DNA of 64,000 nucleotides from Thermoleophilia bacterium (GTDB lineage Bacteria; Actinomycetota; Thermoleophilia; RBG-16-64-13): positions 101,741-165,740 of the forward strand of contig JAOAGT010000005.1 in NCBI GenBank assembly GCA_026415615.1, read 5' to 3'. The notes under the pieces are model-generated. The model saw only the letters and a program-made list of their open reading frames with translations, ran no database searches and was not told the DNA's origin. Shown here piece by piece: positions 30,249-38,539 of the stretch. The translations under genes and the position numbers were made by a program. Position 1 is the first letter of the stretch, and every line of letters begins with the position of its first letter.

Positions 30249-30962
30249 TTAAGAGCGCACAGCGTCAAGCATAAAGCGCGCATTGGCCTCGACATCTCCT
30301 CCGTCAAACACGGCGCTACCGGCTGCGACAAGGTCAGGTCCAGCTGCGGCAATAGCGCTAATGTTGCTTCGGGTCACTCCGCCATCCACACAAACGAGGA
30401 TGTCTTTCCCGCTCTTGGCTATCAGCTCCTTTACCCGTTTCACCCGCTCCGTCGTGGTAGGCGCGAACTCTTGTCCGCTCCATCCGGGATCAACGGCAAG
30501 AAGAGATATCAGGTCTACCTCTTCCAACAGAGGCGGAGTAAGCCATTCAAGCGGAGTACCAGGATTGAGCGCAAGGCCGCGCACTATGCCCTTTCCCGGA
30601 CCGTCGCGATGTTCCAGGCTTCCCAGACGCTGCAAAACGCGATGAATGTGCACCGCCGCCTCTACGTGGACTGTGATTATGTCGGCACCGGCCGCGGCAA
30701 ACGCTTCCAGCTTGTCAAGTGGCTCGTGAACCATGAGGTGCACATCTTTGAGGAGCGGGGTCCTAAGCCCTTTGACAAACGAGGCGCCCACCGTAAGTGA
30801 GGGGCAAAAATACCCATCCATCACGTCAATATGAATTACCCCCACTCCCGCCCGCTCCAAGCAAGCAAGCTCGGAATCCAGATTCATAAGGTCGGCAGTA
30901 AGCACGCCCACGCTCACAGTAGGGCACAGCGACCGCAAGCGCTCGAACGTGGTAGCCACCAA
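30249..30962 (-). CDS. ribulose-phosphate 3-epimerase family protein
   Basis: A TIM-barrel epimerase of 237 residues: SVGVLTADLMNLDSEL, HIDVMDGYFCPSLTVGASFVKGL, DVHLMVHEPL, GADIITVHVEA, ALNPGTPLEWL, SLLAVDPGWSGQEF, VCVDGGVTRSN and DLVAAGSAVFDGG. The metal-binding histidines and aspartates of the family are present. The setting, between an LsrF-type aldolase and a fused sugar aldolase, suggests a catabolic role on a specific pentulose or hexulose phosphate rather than the general pentose phosphate pathway. That is inference; rpe in the classic sense is equally possible. Confidence 0.88.
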   Translation of the reverse strand: MVATTFERLRSLCPTVSVGVLTADLMNLDSELACLERAGVGVIHIDVMDGYFCPSLTVGASFVKGLRTPLLKDVHLMVHEPLDKLEAFAAAGADIITVHVEAAVHIHRVLQRLGSLEHRDGPGKGIVRGLALNPGTPLEWLTPPLLEEVDLISLLAVDPGWSGQEFAPTTTERVKRVKELIAKSGKDILVCVDGGVTRSNISAIAAAGPDLVAAGSAVFDGGDVEANARFMLDAVRS

Positions 30963-30967
30963 TGCCT

Positions 30968-31864
30968 CTACTTTTGGTCTTTCTTCTGCTCGTTCTTTAG
31001 AGTCAAGAACAGCTCGTAAGCCTCTTCTGGCTTCATGAGCTCATGAACGACCTTGCGGACAGCCTGAATCATCGCCACCGGAGCGTCAGACTGGAAGATG
31101 TTCCTGCCCATGTCCACGCCAGCCGCTCCCTGGCTTACCGCTTTATAGGCCATAGTTAGCGCCTCCAACTCCGGCAGTTTCTTTCCGCCAGCCATAACGA
31201 TAGGAACAGGGCAGGAAGCAGTGACGGTCTCAAAGTCCTGATCGACGTAGTAAGTCTTAATGAAGTGCGCCCCGAGCTCAGCAGCTATGCGGCACGCAAG
31301 ACGGAAATACCGAGCATCACGGGCCATTTCCTTGCCTACGGCGGTTACACCCAGCACCGGAATGCCGTAACGATTGCCCATATCGACCAGACGCGTGAGG
31401 TTGTGGATAGATTGAGTTTCGTATTCGCCGCCAATAAACACTTGAACCGCTAGGGCACACACATTCAGGCGAATAGCATCCTCAATATCCACCGCAATCT
31501 GCTCGTTGGAAAGCTCTTTTAGAATGCTGGGCCCGCCGCTCGCCCTAAGCACTACGGCCTTGGGACACGTGGAGGGCACTATCGAGCGCAAAATCCCCCT
31601 GGTGAGCATTACAGCGTCCGAGTAGGGGACCAAGGGCATTATGTTTACATCCACGCGCTCAAGTCCCGAGGTAGGGCCCTGGAAGTAGCCGTGATCTATA
31701 GCCAACATGACGGTGCGACCGGACTCAGGACTAAAGATCCGCGCCAGCCGGTTCTGCATGCCCCAGTCCAGAGACTCCGACCCTTTGAGAAAGAAGGCCT
31801 CGCGTCGCTGAGGTATGTCAAGGTAGTAGTTCTTAGACTCCCGTAAACCTTCAACGTCTGGCAT
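30968..31864 (-). CDS. LsrF/DhnA-type class I aldolase
   Basis: A 298-residue protein very close to E. coli LsrF (3-hydroxy-5-phosphonooxypentane-2,4-dione thiolase of AI-2 breakdown). Shared segments include [74 protein letters not shown] with the Schiff-base lysine, [17 protein letters not shown] and [28 protein letters not shown] precedes the ATG. None of the other lsr genes (transporter, LsrK, LsrR, LsrG) is nearby. The partners here are an epimerase and a fused aldolase, so a sugar-phosphate substrate is also likely. Confidence 0.9.
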   Translation of the reverse strand: MPDVEGLRESKNYYLDIPQRREAFFLKGSESLDWGMQNRLARIFSPESGRTVMLAIDHGYFQGPTSGLERVDVNIMPLVPYSDAVMLTRGILRSIVPSTCPKAVVLRASGGPSILKELSNEQIAVDIEDAIRLNVCALAVQVFIGGEYETQSIHNLTRLVDMGNRYGIPVLGVTAVGKEMARDARYFRLACRIAAELGAHFIKTYYVDQDFETVTASCPVPIVMAGGKKLPELEALTMAYKAVSQGAAGVDMGRNIFQSDAPVAMIQAVRKVVHELMKPEEAYELFLTLKNEQKKDQK

Positions 31865-32032
31865 GTGCGACTCTCCCTACTCTCTTACAAGAAACCCACG
31901 TTCTGATTCTAGCAGAGGGTGAACCGTGACCAGATGTTTTATGGCTCGCAAACCGTGCGTCTGTCCGCCGAAGCGTCCATTGTAATGAGAGGCCTGTGTC
32001 TGCGAGAGGCGTCTGTCCGTGAGGGGCGTCTC

Positions 32033-32458
32033 TTACTTTATGAGAAGTACAGAGCAGGGGGCCAACCGAGTGAGATTTCCGGCCGTGCTACCCATGATTC
32101 TTCCCAAGACTCGCGAATGCCCCATGAAACCAAGCACGAGAAGGTCGGCCTTTATCTGCTCCACATATTTGATAACCGTCTCCACTTCATGTCCCGGGGT
32201 TATCAAAGAGTGCAGGTGCACCCCGTGCTCACCAGCAAAGCGTTCTGCCTCTCGCACAACCTGGGTGAAATACCGGTCTTCGTCAGCCTGCTCCTCAAGA
32301 ACCTCTCCCACAGTCGCCGCATAGTGAGGCAGGTGTTCTTCCACGCAAATCATGTGAAGCTCTGCTCCCGTGAGTTTCGCAAGCTCCACAGCCTTCTCAA
32401 GCGCCTTTCGTGCATGCGGAGAGCCGTCGTTGGCAACAAGAATTCGCTCAAACATCAC
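32033..32458 (-). CDS. universal stress protein (UspA family)
   Basis: A 141-residue Usp-fold protein: ERILVANDGSPHARKALEKAV at the start and the ATP-binding signature GFMGHSRVLGRIMGSTAGNL near the C-terminus, followed by APCSVLLIK. It is the ATP-binding type. It overlaps the antiporter gene by 11 bases, so it may act as a cytoplasmic sensor of that transporter (inference). The roughly 170-base region after it toward the LsrF gene shows only imperfect short repeats. Confidence 0.92.
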   Translation of the reverse strand: MMFERILVANDGSPHARKALEKAVELAKLTGAELHMICVEEHLPHYAATVGEVLEEQADEDRYFTQVVREAERFAGEHGVHLHSLITPGHEVETVIKYVEQIKADLLVLGFMGHSRVLGRIMGSTAGNLTRLAPCSVLLIK

Positions 32459-33635
32459 CCGTCCTCCCTGCGCTACTCGCTGTCCTTGGTTCGTCCTGCG
32501 CTCCTGGAGAAGTCTCCTGTGCTGTTAAGGGTACACGCGGCTGAAAAAACCTCTGCGCTATGGCTGTGGGAATGATGGCAGTAGCAATAACCACGGTGAC
32601 AAGAACCGTAAACTGGGTCTTGTCAATATATCCAGCCTGAAGGCCATAAAGGGACGAAATGGTGCCGAACGTCAACCCTGTGCTCATTAGCAGAGTCGTA
32701 TACATGGCGTTTTTTCGTAGGTATCTTCGCGCCAACGGGTAAACTCCCGCAAACTTAGCCGCCACTTTGACTCCGAATAGAATCGCCGTCAACCCTGCGC
32801 TGGTTACAAGCGCGGCAAGCGAGACGTTCATTCCGCCCTTAACAAAGAAAAACGGGGTAATGATCCCAAAGGCCAGAATCCGGAGCTTGCGCTGCAGTTC
32901 GCGTTGTCTTGCGAACTCCCGCGAGAGCACCGCCCCAAGGATGAAAACGGGGAGCACAGCGTGACTTTGCCCTAGCTGCGCAACAAGCATCAGACCAAAA
33001 AGGAGGAAGAACACCATCTTTATGTCGGGTTCGATAACCTTCCCGCCATAACGGTTACCGAACCAGCGTAGCAGCCTTGGAGCACAAACGATCACAGCGG
33101 CAGAGATTAGAACAAAGCCGAGAGTCCACCAGTTGACTTGGGCAAACAATACGCTCAGGGCAAGAACAGTGCCCAAATCGGTGACAAAGCAGGCAGCCAT
33201 AATGGTCTTGCCGATCTCAGTAGCTGTCAGACCAGTCTCGACCAAAACCGCGTACACCACTGCCAGCGACGTAGTGGAAAGCGCCGCCCCTGCTATTTCT
33301 GCAGCTTTCAGATCCCACCCGGCAACAAAATAACAGTAGGCAAGGGCGCCCACAAAAGGGGCGAGAAATGAGAATCCGCCGATAAGCAAACTCTCCTTGA
33401 GCTTGGCGCGAAACAGGGCGGTGTCTACCTCAGCCCCCGCAAGAAAAGTGAGAAGTACTCCCCCAAAGCCGGCCAGGAAATCTATCCAGGCAGTTGAGGA
33501 CATGTGCAGCAAATTGCCTGCTATCACGCCCATGGCGATCTCCAGAATGGAGACAGAGAGGGCCAGACGGATTGAAAGGAGACTGGCCACAAGCACAAGG
33601 CCAGAAATCGCGAAGGGAATGTACTGTTCGCTCAT
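32448..33635 (-). CDS. CPA2-family cation/proton antiporter
   Basis: A membrane protein of 395 residues with about 12 helices of the Na+/H+ exchanger (Kef/NapA-like) fold. The ion-binding pair typical of the family can be seen in AACFVTDLGTVLALSV, and GALSTTSLAVVYA-like and FFFVKGGMNVSL segments are conserved. It lacks a C-terminal RCK domain and ends in a polar tail. It is coupled to a universal stress protein. An AGGAGG stretch is just upstream of the ATG. Confidence 0.88.
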   Translation of the reverse strand: MSEQYIPFAISGLVLVASLLSIRLALSVSILEIAMGVIAGNLLHMSSTAWIDFLAGFGGVLLTFLAGAEVDTALFRAKLKESLLIGGFSFLAPFVGALAYCYFVAGWDLKAAEIAGAALSTTSLAVVYAVLVETGLTATEIGKTIMAACFVTDLGTVLALSVLFAQVNWWTLGFVLISAAVIVCAPRLLRWFGNRYGGKVIEPDIKMVFFLLFGLMLVAQLGQSHAVLPVFILGAVLSREFARQRELQRKLRILAFGIITPFFFVKGGMNVSLAALVTSAGLTAILFGVKVAAKFAGVYPLARRYLRKNAMYTTLLMSTGLTFGTISSLYGLQAGYIDKTQFTVLVTVVIATAIIPTAIAQRFFQPRVPLTAQETSPGAQDEPRTASSAGRTGDV

Positions 33636-34016
33636 TGCCTCCTACCTTTTTTGGTGATCACTTCGCCCCGGGCCAGCCGAAAACGATCGCACTTGCCCGC
33701 AGGTTCACAAAGGTAGGAGTCATCAGCGGAAAGAAGATCTACCAGCAGATCAGCCGCACTTCTCGTGGCGGACCCCATCGCCGCCGGGGATTTTACCACA
33801 GGAGATGGCATCGACCAGACAGCGTCGCAACCCGACCAGACAGCGTCGCAACCAAGAGAACAATGAGACCCGGCATAGCGCAGGCAGTGCTATACTGGAT
33901 GCCTGGCGATGGAGTCCGCCCCAACTGCGGCCGCGGGCCGCTGATGACCCCTAGCACAAGGAGCCATCTCGCGAAACCAGCGAACGTCCCCGCAGCCGGG
34001 GAGGAGGTTTTCGACA
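33636..34016. other. divergent intergenic region with an exact 21-bp tandem repeat
   Basis: A 381-base gap between the antiporter (minus) and the dynamin-like gene (plus). CGACCAGACAGCGTCGCAAC plus C is repeated exactly at 33812-33832 and 33833-33853. Downstream, TGCTATACT (from 33889) looks like an extended -10 for the dynamin gene, but no -35 is clear. Short open frames here lack ribosome sites and are not counted as genes. Confidence 0.6.
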
Positions 34017-35717
34017 ATGACTGGAGCGGACGTAAAGATTGACCATCGCCCCCAAGAGCAGGAATCCCCGCTCGATGTAGTGAGGGATATCCAAGCCGCC
34101 TTTCATCTAGACTCTCTTCTTCCCGCGTTACGCGCTACCCTCCGACTGGCCGCCGAAACGCGCGTGGTTAACGTCGCCGTGGTAGGGCGCTTCAAGGCCG
34201 GCAAGAGCTCGTTTTTGAACCAGATAGTTGGCGAACAAATTCTGCCGGTGGACGTGCTGCCGGCTACGGCGGTAATAACGCAGCTCTACTATGGACCTAC
34301 GCACAGAGTGACGGTCATTTATCAAGATGGAAGACGCGAGCAGATCCCGCCGGAAAGGCTGGCAGAGTTTGTGACTGAGAGAGAAAACCCCGAAAACGCC
34401 AAGGGAGTGGCTCTGGTGGACATTGAATCCCCCGCTCTGGCCGCTTTCCGAGGGATCCGCTTCGTTGACACCCCGGGACTCGGAAGTATCTATACCCGCA
34501 CCACCCAGACCTCGGTCAACTGGCTGCCGGAGATTGGGGCCGCCATCGTGGTTCTGACCCTTGATCCCCCTCTCTCCGAGGGTGATCTCAACCTAATTCG
34601 CAACCTAACCCGCTTTACTCCTGAGATAACGATTTTGCTCTCTAAGGTAGATCTCGCTGCTCCTGATCAGGTGGAGCGAGTTAAGAGCTTCATGCAGGAA
34701 GAGATTACAAAGCGGCTTGGTCTTGACCTGCCTATTTTCCCCTATTCCAACAAGCCGGAGTTTGCCCATTTGAGGGAACAGCTGCGCGAGTACCTCATGA
34801 GGCGAATTGTGAGCGCTAGGGAGGAGAGACTCCGGGAGATCATCAACCACAAGGTGTCCACCCTCCTCCAAGAGTGCCGCGAGTATCTAGAAGTAGCTCT
34901 AGCTGCAGCCGAGGCAACTGAGCAAGCACGCGCCATGCTTCTTGCGCTCTTAGACGAGGAGGAGGGACACCTCGGCCAGATTCATGCTGAGATTGGCCTG
35001 CTGGCCGGAGATCTCAAGAAGCGGATACATCGCTCTTTATCCGAGGGCTACCAGAGCCTTTATCCAGAGGTTCTACGCAAGGTGACCGAAGATTTTGACC
35101 AACAATCTAAAACATGGCGTGGGAATTTGGCCAAGACCTCTCAGGCTTTTCAGGAATGGGCGAGCAGAAGCCTAGGCCAGCACCTAAGCGAGGTACTGCC
35201 TTACGGGGAAGAGTTCATCAAACAGGAGCTCATCGAGGCCGAAGGTCAGCTCGGTCGGGTGGTGCGGGCTTTCCAGGATAGGCTGGGAGCGGCGGTGGAG
35301 AGAGCTCTAGGAAGAAGATTCAAGGGAGCTACATTTACCGCCGAGGTAGACCCGCCTAGCTATCCCGACATCAAGGTAGACAAGACATTTGATATCCCGC
35401 TTGACATGATCTGGTTCCTGGTGCCTATGTTTATTTTTCGGCGTCTTGTCTATCACCGACTTCGCAGTCAACTCCCCTGGGAGGTTGAAAAGAACCTCAC
35501 TCGGGTGGCCTGGCAGTGGAGTGAAGCCGCTGGCCGCTCAGTAGACCAGATAGCCCGCCAGGCTGAGAGCTTTATCCGCCAAGAAGCAGCTACGGTCAGA
35601 GAGCTGGCCTCAGGATCGGCCGGTCAAGTGGCCAAGATCACCAGTGCCCTTGCTCGTCTTGAGGTGGCACAGGTCGGCAAGAGCCACCCGGTGAATGCTT
35701 GCGCCGCCAAGAGCTGA
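34017..35717 (+). CDS. bacterial dynamin-like GTPase
   Basis: A 566-residue large GTPase. G1 is GRFKAGKSSFLNQI, G2 lies in PATAVITQLYY, G3 is DTPGLGSIYTRTT and G4 is LLSKVDLAA. Long helical stalk and assembly segments follow (about 260-520). A hydrophobic, aromatic patch (IPLDMIWFLVPMFIFRRLVYH, about 455-475) may be a membrane paddle. It is a single copy, not the tandem DynA/DynB pair of Streptomyces. The start has GGAGGAGG about ten bases upstream. Roles in membrane remodelling, division or phage tolerance are known for the family; which applies here is open. Confidence 0.9.
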   Translation: MTGADVKIDHRPQEQESPLDVVRDIQAAFHLDSLLPALRATLRLAAETRVVNVAVVGRFKAGKSSFLNQIVGEQILPVDVLPATAVITQLYYGPTHRVTVIYQDGRREQIPPERLAEFVTERENPENAKGVALVDIESPALAAFRGIRFVDTPGLGSIYTRTTQTSVNWLPEIGAAIVVLTLDPPLSEGDLNLIRNLTRFTPEITILLSKVDLAAPDQVERVKSFMQEEITKRLGLDLPIFPYSNKPEFAHLREQLREYLMRRIVSAREERLREIINHKVSTLLQECREYLEVALAAAEATEQARAMLLALLDEEEGHLGQIHAEIGLLAGDLKKRIHRSLSEGYQSLYPEVLRKVTEDFDQQSKTWRGNLAKTSQAFQEWASRSLGQHLSEVLPYGEEFIKQELIEAEGQLGRVVRAFQDRLGAAVERALGRRFKGATFTAEVDPPSYPDIKVDKTFDIPLDMIWFLVPMFIFRRLVYHRLRSQLPWEVEKNLTRVAWQWSEAAGRSVDQIARQAESFIRQEAATVRELASGSAGQVAKITSALARLEVAQVGKSHPVNACAAKS

Positions 35718-35740
35718 TCGGCGAGCCATTTCGGTGAGCC

Positions 35741-36346
35741 TCACTCTGGCGAGCCTCCGGAAGAGCCCGAGACTGCTCTTGCCTTGATGCGAAATAAAGC
35801 CAATAGGAACGCTACTGTCGCCCCCACGGTACCCACCATGGCTCCAGCAACAGCCGCCAAGGGGGCAAGATTGCTTACTGCCCCCACTAGAAGAGCCACA
35901 AAAGCCGCCGCACAGGTGACCGCCCCTATGGCCAGCAATCGACAAACTAGAACCACACTCTCAATTATCTGCACCCGTTTAAGTTCGCTAGCGAAGAAGA
36001 GCAACTCACCAAGCAATACTAGCCCTGCCGGATACAAGAGAAGCCCGGTTAGGCCAAGTCCACGGGTAACCTGCACAACGATGTACTCGGCCGCCAGCAG
36101 GAAGAGAGCCGCGCCGGTAGCCCAGGGAAAACGAACCAGGGCGGCGGCGGCCGCGGCCACCGCGACCGCGGCCGCCGCCGCCACCAATCCCCTCGCTGCC
36201 TCAGCAAACAGAGCAGGGCAAACGGCCAGAGCCAAGACCACTAGTATGGCAACGGCCCCTAACCTTACACGAACGCGTGTCGCATGAAACGCCGAAATGT
36301 TCTTGCCTCCTCTACCAGAGCCGCCAAGGGCGTCTTCCCGTCCCAC
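35741..36346 (-). CDS. small multi-pass membrane protein, unknown
   Basis: A 201-residue hydrophobic protein with about five or six helices, the last protein-coding gene of the MoxR-DUF58 operon. I recognise no family. One helix is almost all Ala/Val (AAAAAVAVAAAAA) because a GC-rich palindrome lies inside the gene. The GTG at 36346 overlaps DUF58 by 82 bases and has no ribosome site. A good AGAGGAGG site at about 36306-36313 is followed only by an ATT codon at 36298, so the real start is uncertain. It is convergent with the dynamin gene, with a 23-base gap. Confidence 0.6.
   Translation of the reverse strand: MGREDALGGSGRGGKNISAFHATRVRVRLGAVAILVVLALAVCPALFAEAARGLVAAAAAVAVAAAAAALVRFPWATGAALFLLAAEYIVVQVTRGLGLTGLLLYPAGLVLLGELLFFASELKRVQIIESVVLVCRLLAIGAVTCAAAFVALLVGAVSNLAPLAAVAGAMVGTVGATVAFLLALFRIKARAVSGSSGGSPE
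36140..36182. repeat. GC-rich perfect inverted repeat (17-bp arms) inside a membrane protein gene
   Basis: GGCGGCGGCGGCCGCGG (36140-36156) is matched exactly by its reverse complement at 36166-36182 around a nine-base loop. It encodes the alanine-rich helix of the surrounding gene. Confidence 0.9.
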
Positions 36347-37569
36347 TGCACCACAGCCACTCCCGCCTGCTCGTAGCGGAAGCGAATAGCCTCACGTTGC
36401 ATCCGCCACAAGCGCAGAGCAAGATCAGCCAATGAGTCCTTTGTCTCGCCAACAAAGGCGAGGGGCGAAACCTCCACTATGACCAAGTCAAATCCGCGCC
36501 GGCGAATGTCAAGCAAAGCCTGGACGGTTCGTTCGTCCAGAAGCGGGCTTATCGCGATAACCAGCGCCTGCGGGGTTAGAGCTCGCCGCGGTACTATTTC
36601 TATATCCTTCCAGGCAAACGAAAGAACGCTCTCGGTTTCAAGAAGAGCCTCCACTATCCGATACCACTGCGCTTCGCCTGCCGCTGGGGTAAGCCACCGG
36701 AGAATTCCCCCAAAGGCTACCAACCCCACTCTGTCACGAACTGTCAGGTAGTATCTGGCCAGAGAAGAGGCGGCTCTTACCGCGTAAGTGAGAATACTTT
36801 CTTTGTCAGTGCCAGCTTCAGAAAACGTGTCTAAGAAGATCACCACGTCGCTGTTGTTTTCTGGATGCTGCTCGTTTACAAACAGAGAATTCCTCACAGT
36901 GGTGGCATGCCAATTTACCCGCCTTAACCGGTCCCCTGGCACGTAGGGGCGGATGTCCGCAAACTCAATCCCCTCTCCTCGTCGCCGCGAGACACGACTT
37001 CCCACAAACGGCTGGGTGTCAAGCGGCGCAATTGCAGTGCGCAGACGCTCGGGGCGAGGGTAGACCCTGAGCGCAGAAAGCTTGTCGCTGCGGTGCTCCT
37101 TAGCGACCATCCCAAGGTGATCCCAGCACACCACGGCAACAGGGCCAAGGCCATGAACACCCCACCGCCTTCCTCTAATGCGGAGGGGTATGACCCGCTC
37201 TTCGCCCCCGGGCAGACGGAGCATGAACCGAGTCACCGTAGACACGCTGCCAGACCTTCCCGCCGAAGAAACCCACTCTGCCTGCACCCCGGCAGGCAAA
37301 CCCAGACTGACTTCAGCACAAGGAACGCCAGCGTCAGCCTGCAGAACAAGCTCAGCCGTCAACTCCTCTTCTTCCAAGATGTGCTCTTGCGGAATTCGCA
37401 GAGTTCTTCTTACGGTTTTCTCCTTAGTACCCACCAGTCCCGCAAGTACCACCACTAGAAATGGACCCCCTACGGCCACCGGCTCGAGGCGGCCCAGAAC
37501 AAGGCCGACCGCAAAGCACACGGCCGCCAACATGCTGTACACAACAAGCTTGTGCGAACGCCTAAGCAC
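36265..37569 (-). CDS. DUF58 domain protein of a MoxR operon
   Basis: A membrane-anchored protein of about 434 residues. Two N-terminal helices (LVVYSMLAAVCFAVGLVLG and GGPFLVVVLAGLV) are followed by a beta-rich part and the DUF58 signature GEGIEFADIRPYVPGDRLRR then VNWHATTVRNSLFVNE. A vWA-like fold follows (VVIFLDTFSEAG with a DxF in place of DxSxS). GTG 37569 is preferred: GAGGAG lies upstream and it overlaps the MoxR stop by eight bases. DUF58 proteins work with MoxR ATPases, probably in assembly of a surface or metal-binding complex. Confidence 0.9.
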   Translation of the reverse strand: MLRRSHKLVVYSMLAAVCFAVGLVLGRLEPVAVGGPFLVVVLAGLVGTKEKTVRRTLRIPQEHILEEEELTAELVLQADAGVPCAEVSLGLPAGVQAEWVSSAGRSGSVSTVTRFMLRLPGGEERVIPLRIRGRRWGVHGLGPVAVVCWDHLGMVAKEHRSDKLSALRVYPRPERLRTAIAPLDTQPFVGSRVSRRRGEGIEFADIRPYVPGDRLRRVNWHATTVRNSLFVNEQHPENNSDVVIFLDTFSEAGTDKESILTYAVRAASSLARYYLTVRDRVGLVAFGGILRWLTPAAGEAQWYRIVEALLETESVLSFAWKDIEIVPRRALTPQALVIAISPLLDERTVQALLDIRRRGFDLVIVEVSPLAFVGETKDSLADLALRLWRMQREAIRFRYEQAGVAVVQWDGKTPLAALVEEARTFRRFMRHAFV

Positions 37570-38539
37570 CCTTCTCCTCTTCCGCCGGTGGGGTAGGCAC
37601 ACTGTCAAGGATCTCTCTGACCACGTCTGCGCCCGACACTCTTTTTACCCAGTATTCGGGACGCAGAGTGAGTCTGTGAGCAAGTGCCGGCGTCGCTATA
37701 GCCTTTACATCATCGGGGACCACAAAATCGCGGCCCTGCAACGCCGCCCGGGCGCGGGACAAGGTAAACAAAGCAAGGGATCCCCGCGGACTTGCTCCCA
37801 CCAGTACTCGCCGATCCTCTCGTGTGCTGCGCACCAGATCTACCATATAGAGGCGCAAAGCTTCAGAAACATGCACCTCTTCAACGGCACGCTGCATAGC
37901 AAGAAAAGTTTCTCCATCTACGACAGGACTTAGTTCCACCTGCTCTTTCTTGCGCTCTCCCCGCCTCTCCAGCATCAAGGACTCAAATGATCTTTCGGGA
38001 TAGCCAACTGACAATCTCACCAGAAAACGGTCCAACTGGGCTTCGGGTAGAGGATAGGTTCCCTCATATTCAATTGGGTTTTGTGTAGCCAAGACTAAGA
38101 AAGGCCGCGCCAAGAGGTATGTGCGTCCTTCGACGGTCACCTGCCTTTCCTGCATGGCTTCCAGGAGAGCTGACTGCGTCTTTGCGGGAGCGCGGTTTAT
38201 CTCATCCCCCAAGAGCAAGTTGGCAAAGACCGGCCCAGGACGAAACTCAAACTGCCCGCTCTGCTGGTTGTAGATAGAAGTGCCAGTTACGTCCGATGGC
38301 ATGAGGTCGGGCGTAAACTGAATGCGCGAAAACTTAAGGGAAGCCACTTGAGCAAAGCTTCGGGCTATGAGGGTCTTGGCCAACCCCGGGAGATCCTCCA
38401 GCAGCACGTGCCCATCGGCAAGTAGGGCAATTAGTACTTGTTCAAGCACCGGGCGTTTTCCAACGACGGCTTTTTCTATCTCATCGAGCATCCTTTCGCC
38501 TAAAGAGGCAACCTGCTCAACGGAAAGAGTCTGACTCAT
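37562..38539 (-). CDS. MoxR family AAA+ ATPase
   Basis: A chaperone-like AAA+ ATPase of 325 residues. The nucleotide-binding loop is LLEDLPGLAKT (the MoxR variant of Walker A), Walker B is LLLGDEINRAPAKTQSALLEAM, and sensor 1 is LATQNPIEYEGTYPLPEAQLDRF. The C-terminal lid includes GASPRGSLALFTLSRARA. It overlaps the upstream gene by four bases and DUF58 by eight, so the whole set is one operon. Confidence 0.95.
   Translation of the reverse strand: MSQTLSVEQVASLGERMLDEIEKAVVGKRPVLEQVLIALLADGHVLLEDLPGLAKTLIARSFAQVASLKFSRIQFTPDLMPSDVTGTSIYNQQSGQFEFRPGPVFANLLLGDEINRAPAKTQSALLEAMQERQVTVEGRTYLLARPFLVLATQNPIEYEGTYPLPEAQLDRFLVRLSVGYPERSFESLMLERRGERKKEQVELSPVVDGETFLAMQRAVEEVHVSEALRLYMVDLVRSTREDRRVLVGASPRGSLALFTLSRARAALQGRDFVVPDDVKAIATPALAHRLTLRPEYWVKRVSGADVVREILDSVPTPPAEEEKGA

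Noticed and set aside
31919-32575. 218-codon plus-strand frame opposite the Usp gene
   Set aside because: Shadow of the universal stress protein and antiporter genes, whose conserved motifs are on the minus strand.
33494-34042. 182-codon plus-strand frame before the dynamin gene
   Set aside because: Half lies inside the antiporter gene and the rest is the repeat-bearing spacer; no family features.
37178-37933. 251-codon plus-strand frame opposite DUF58/MoxR
   Set aside because: Crosses two well-supported minus-strand genes and has no domain features.
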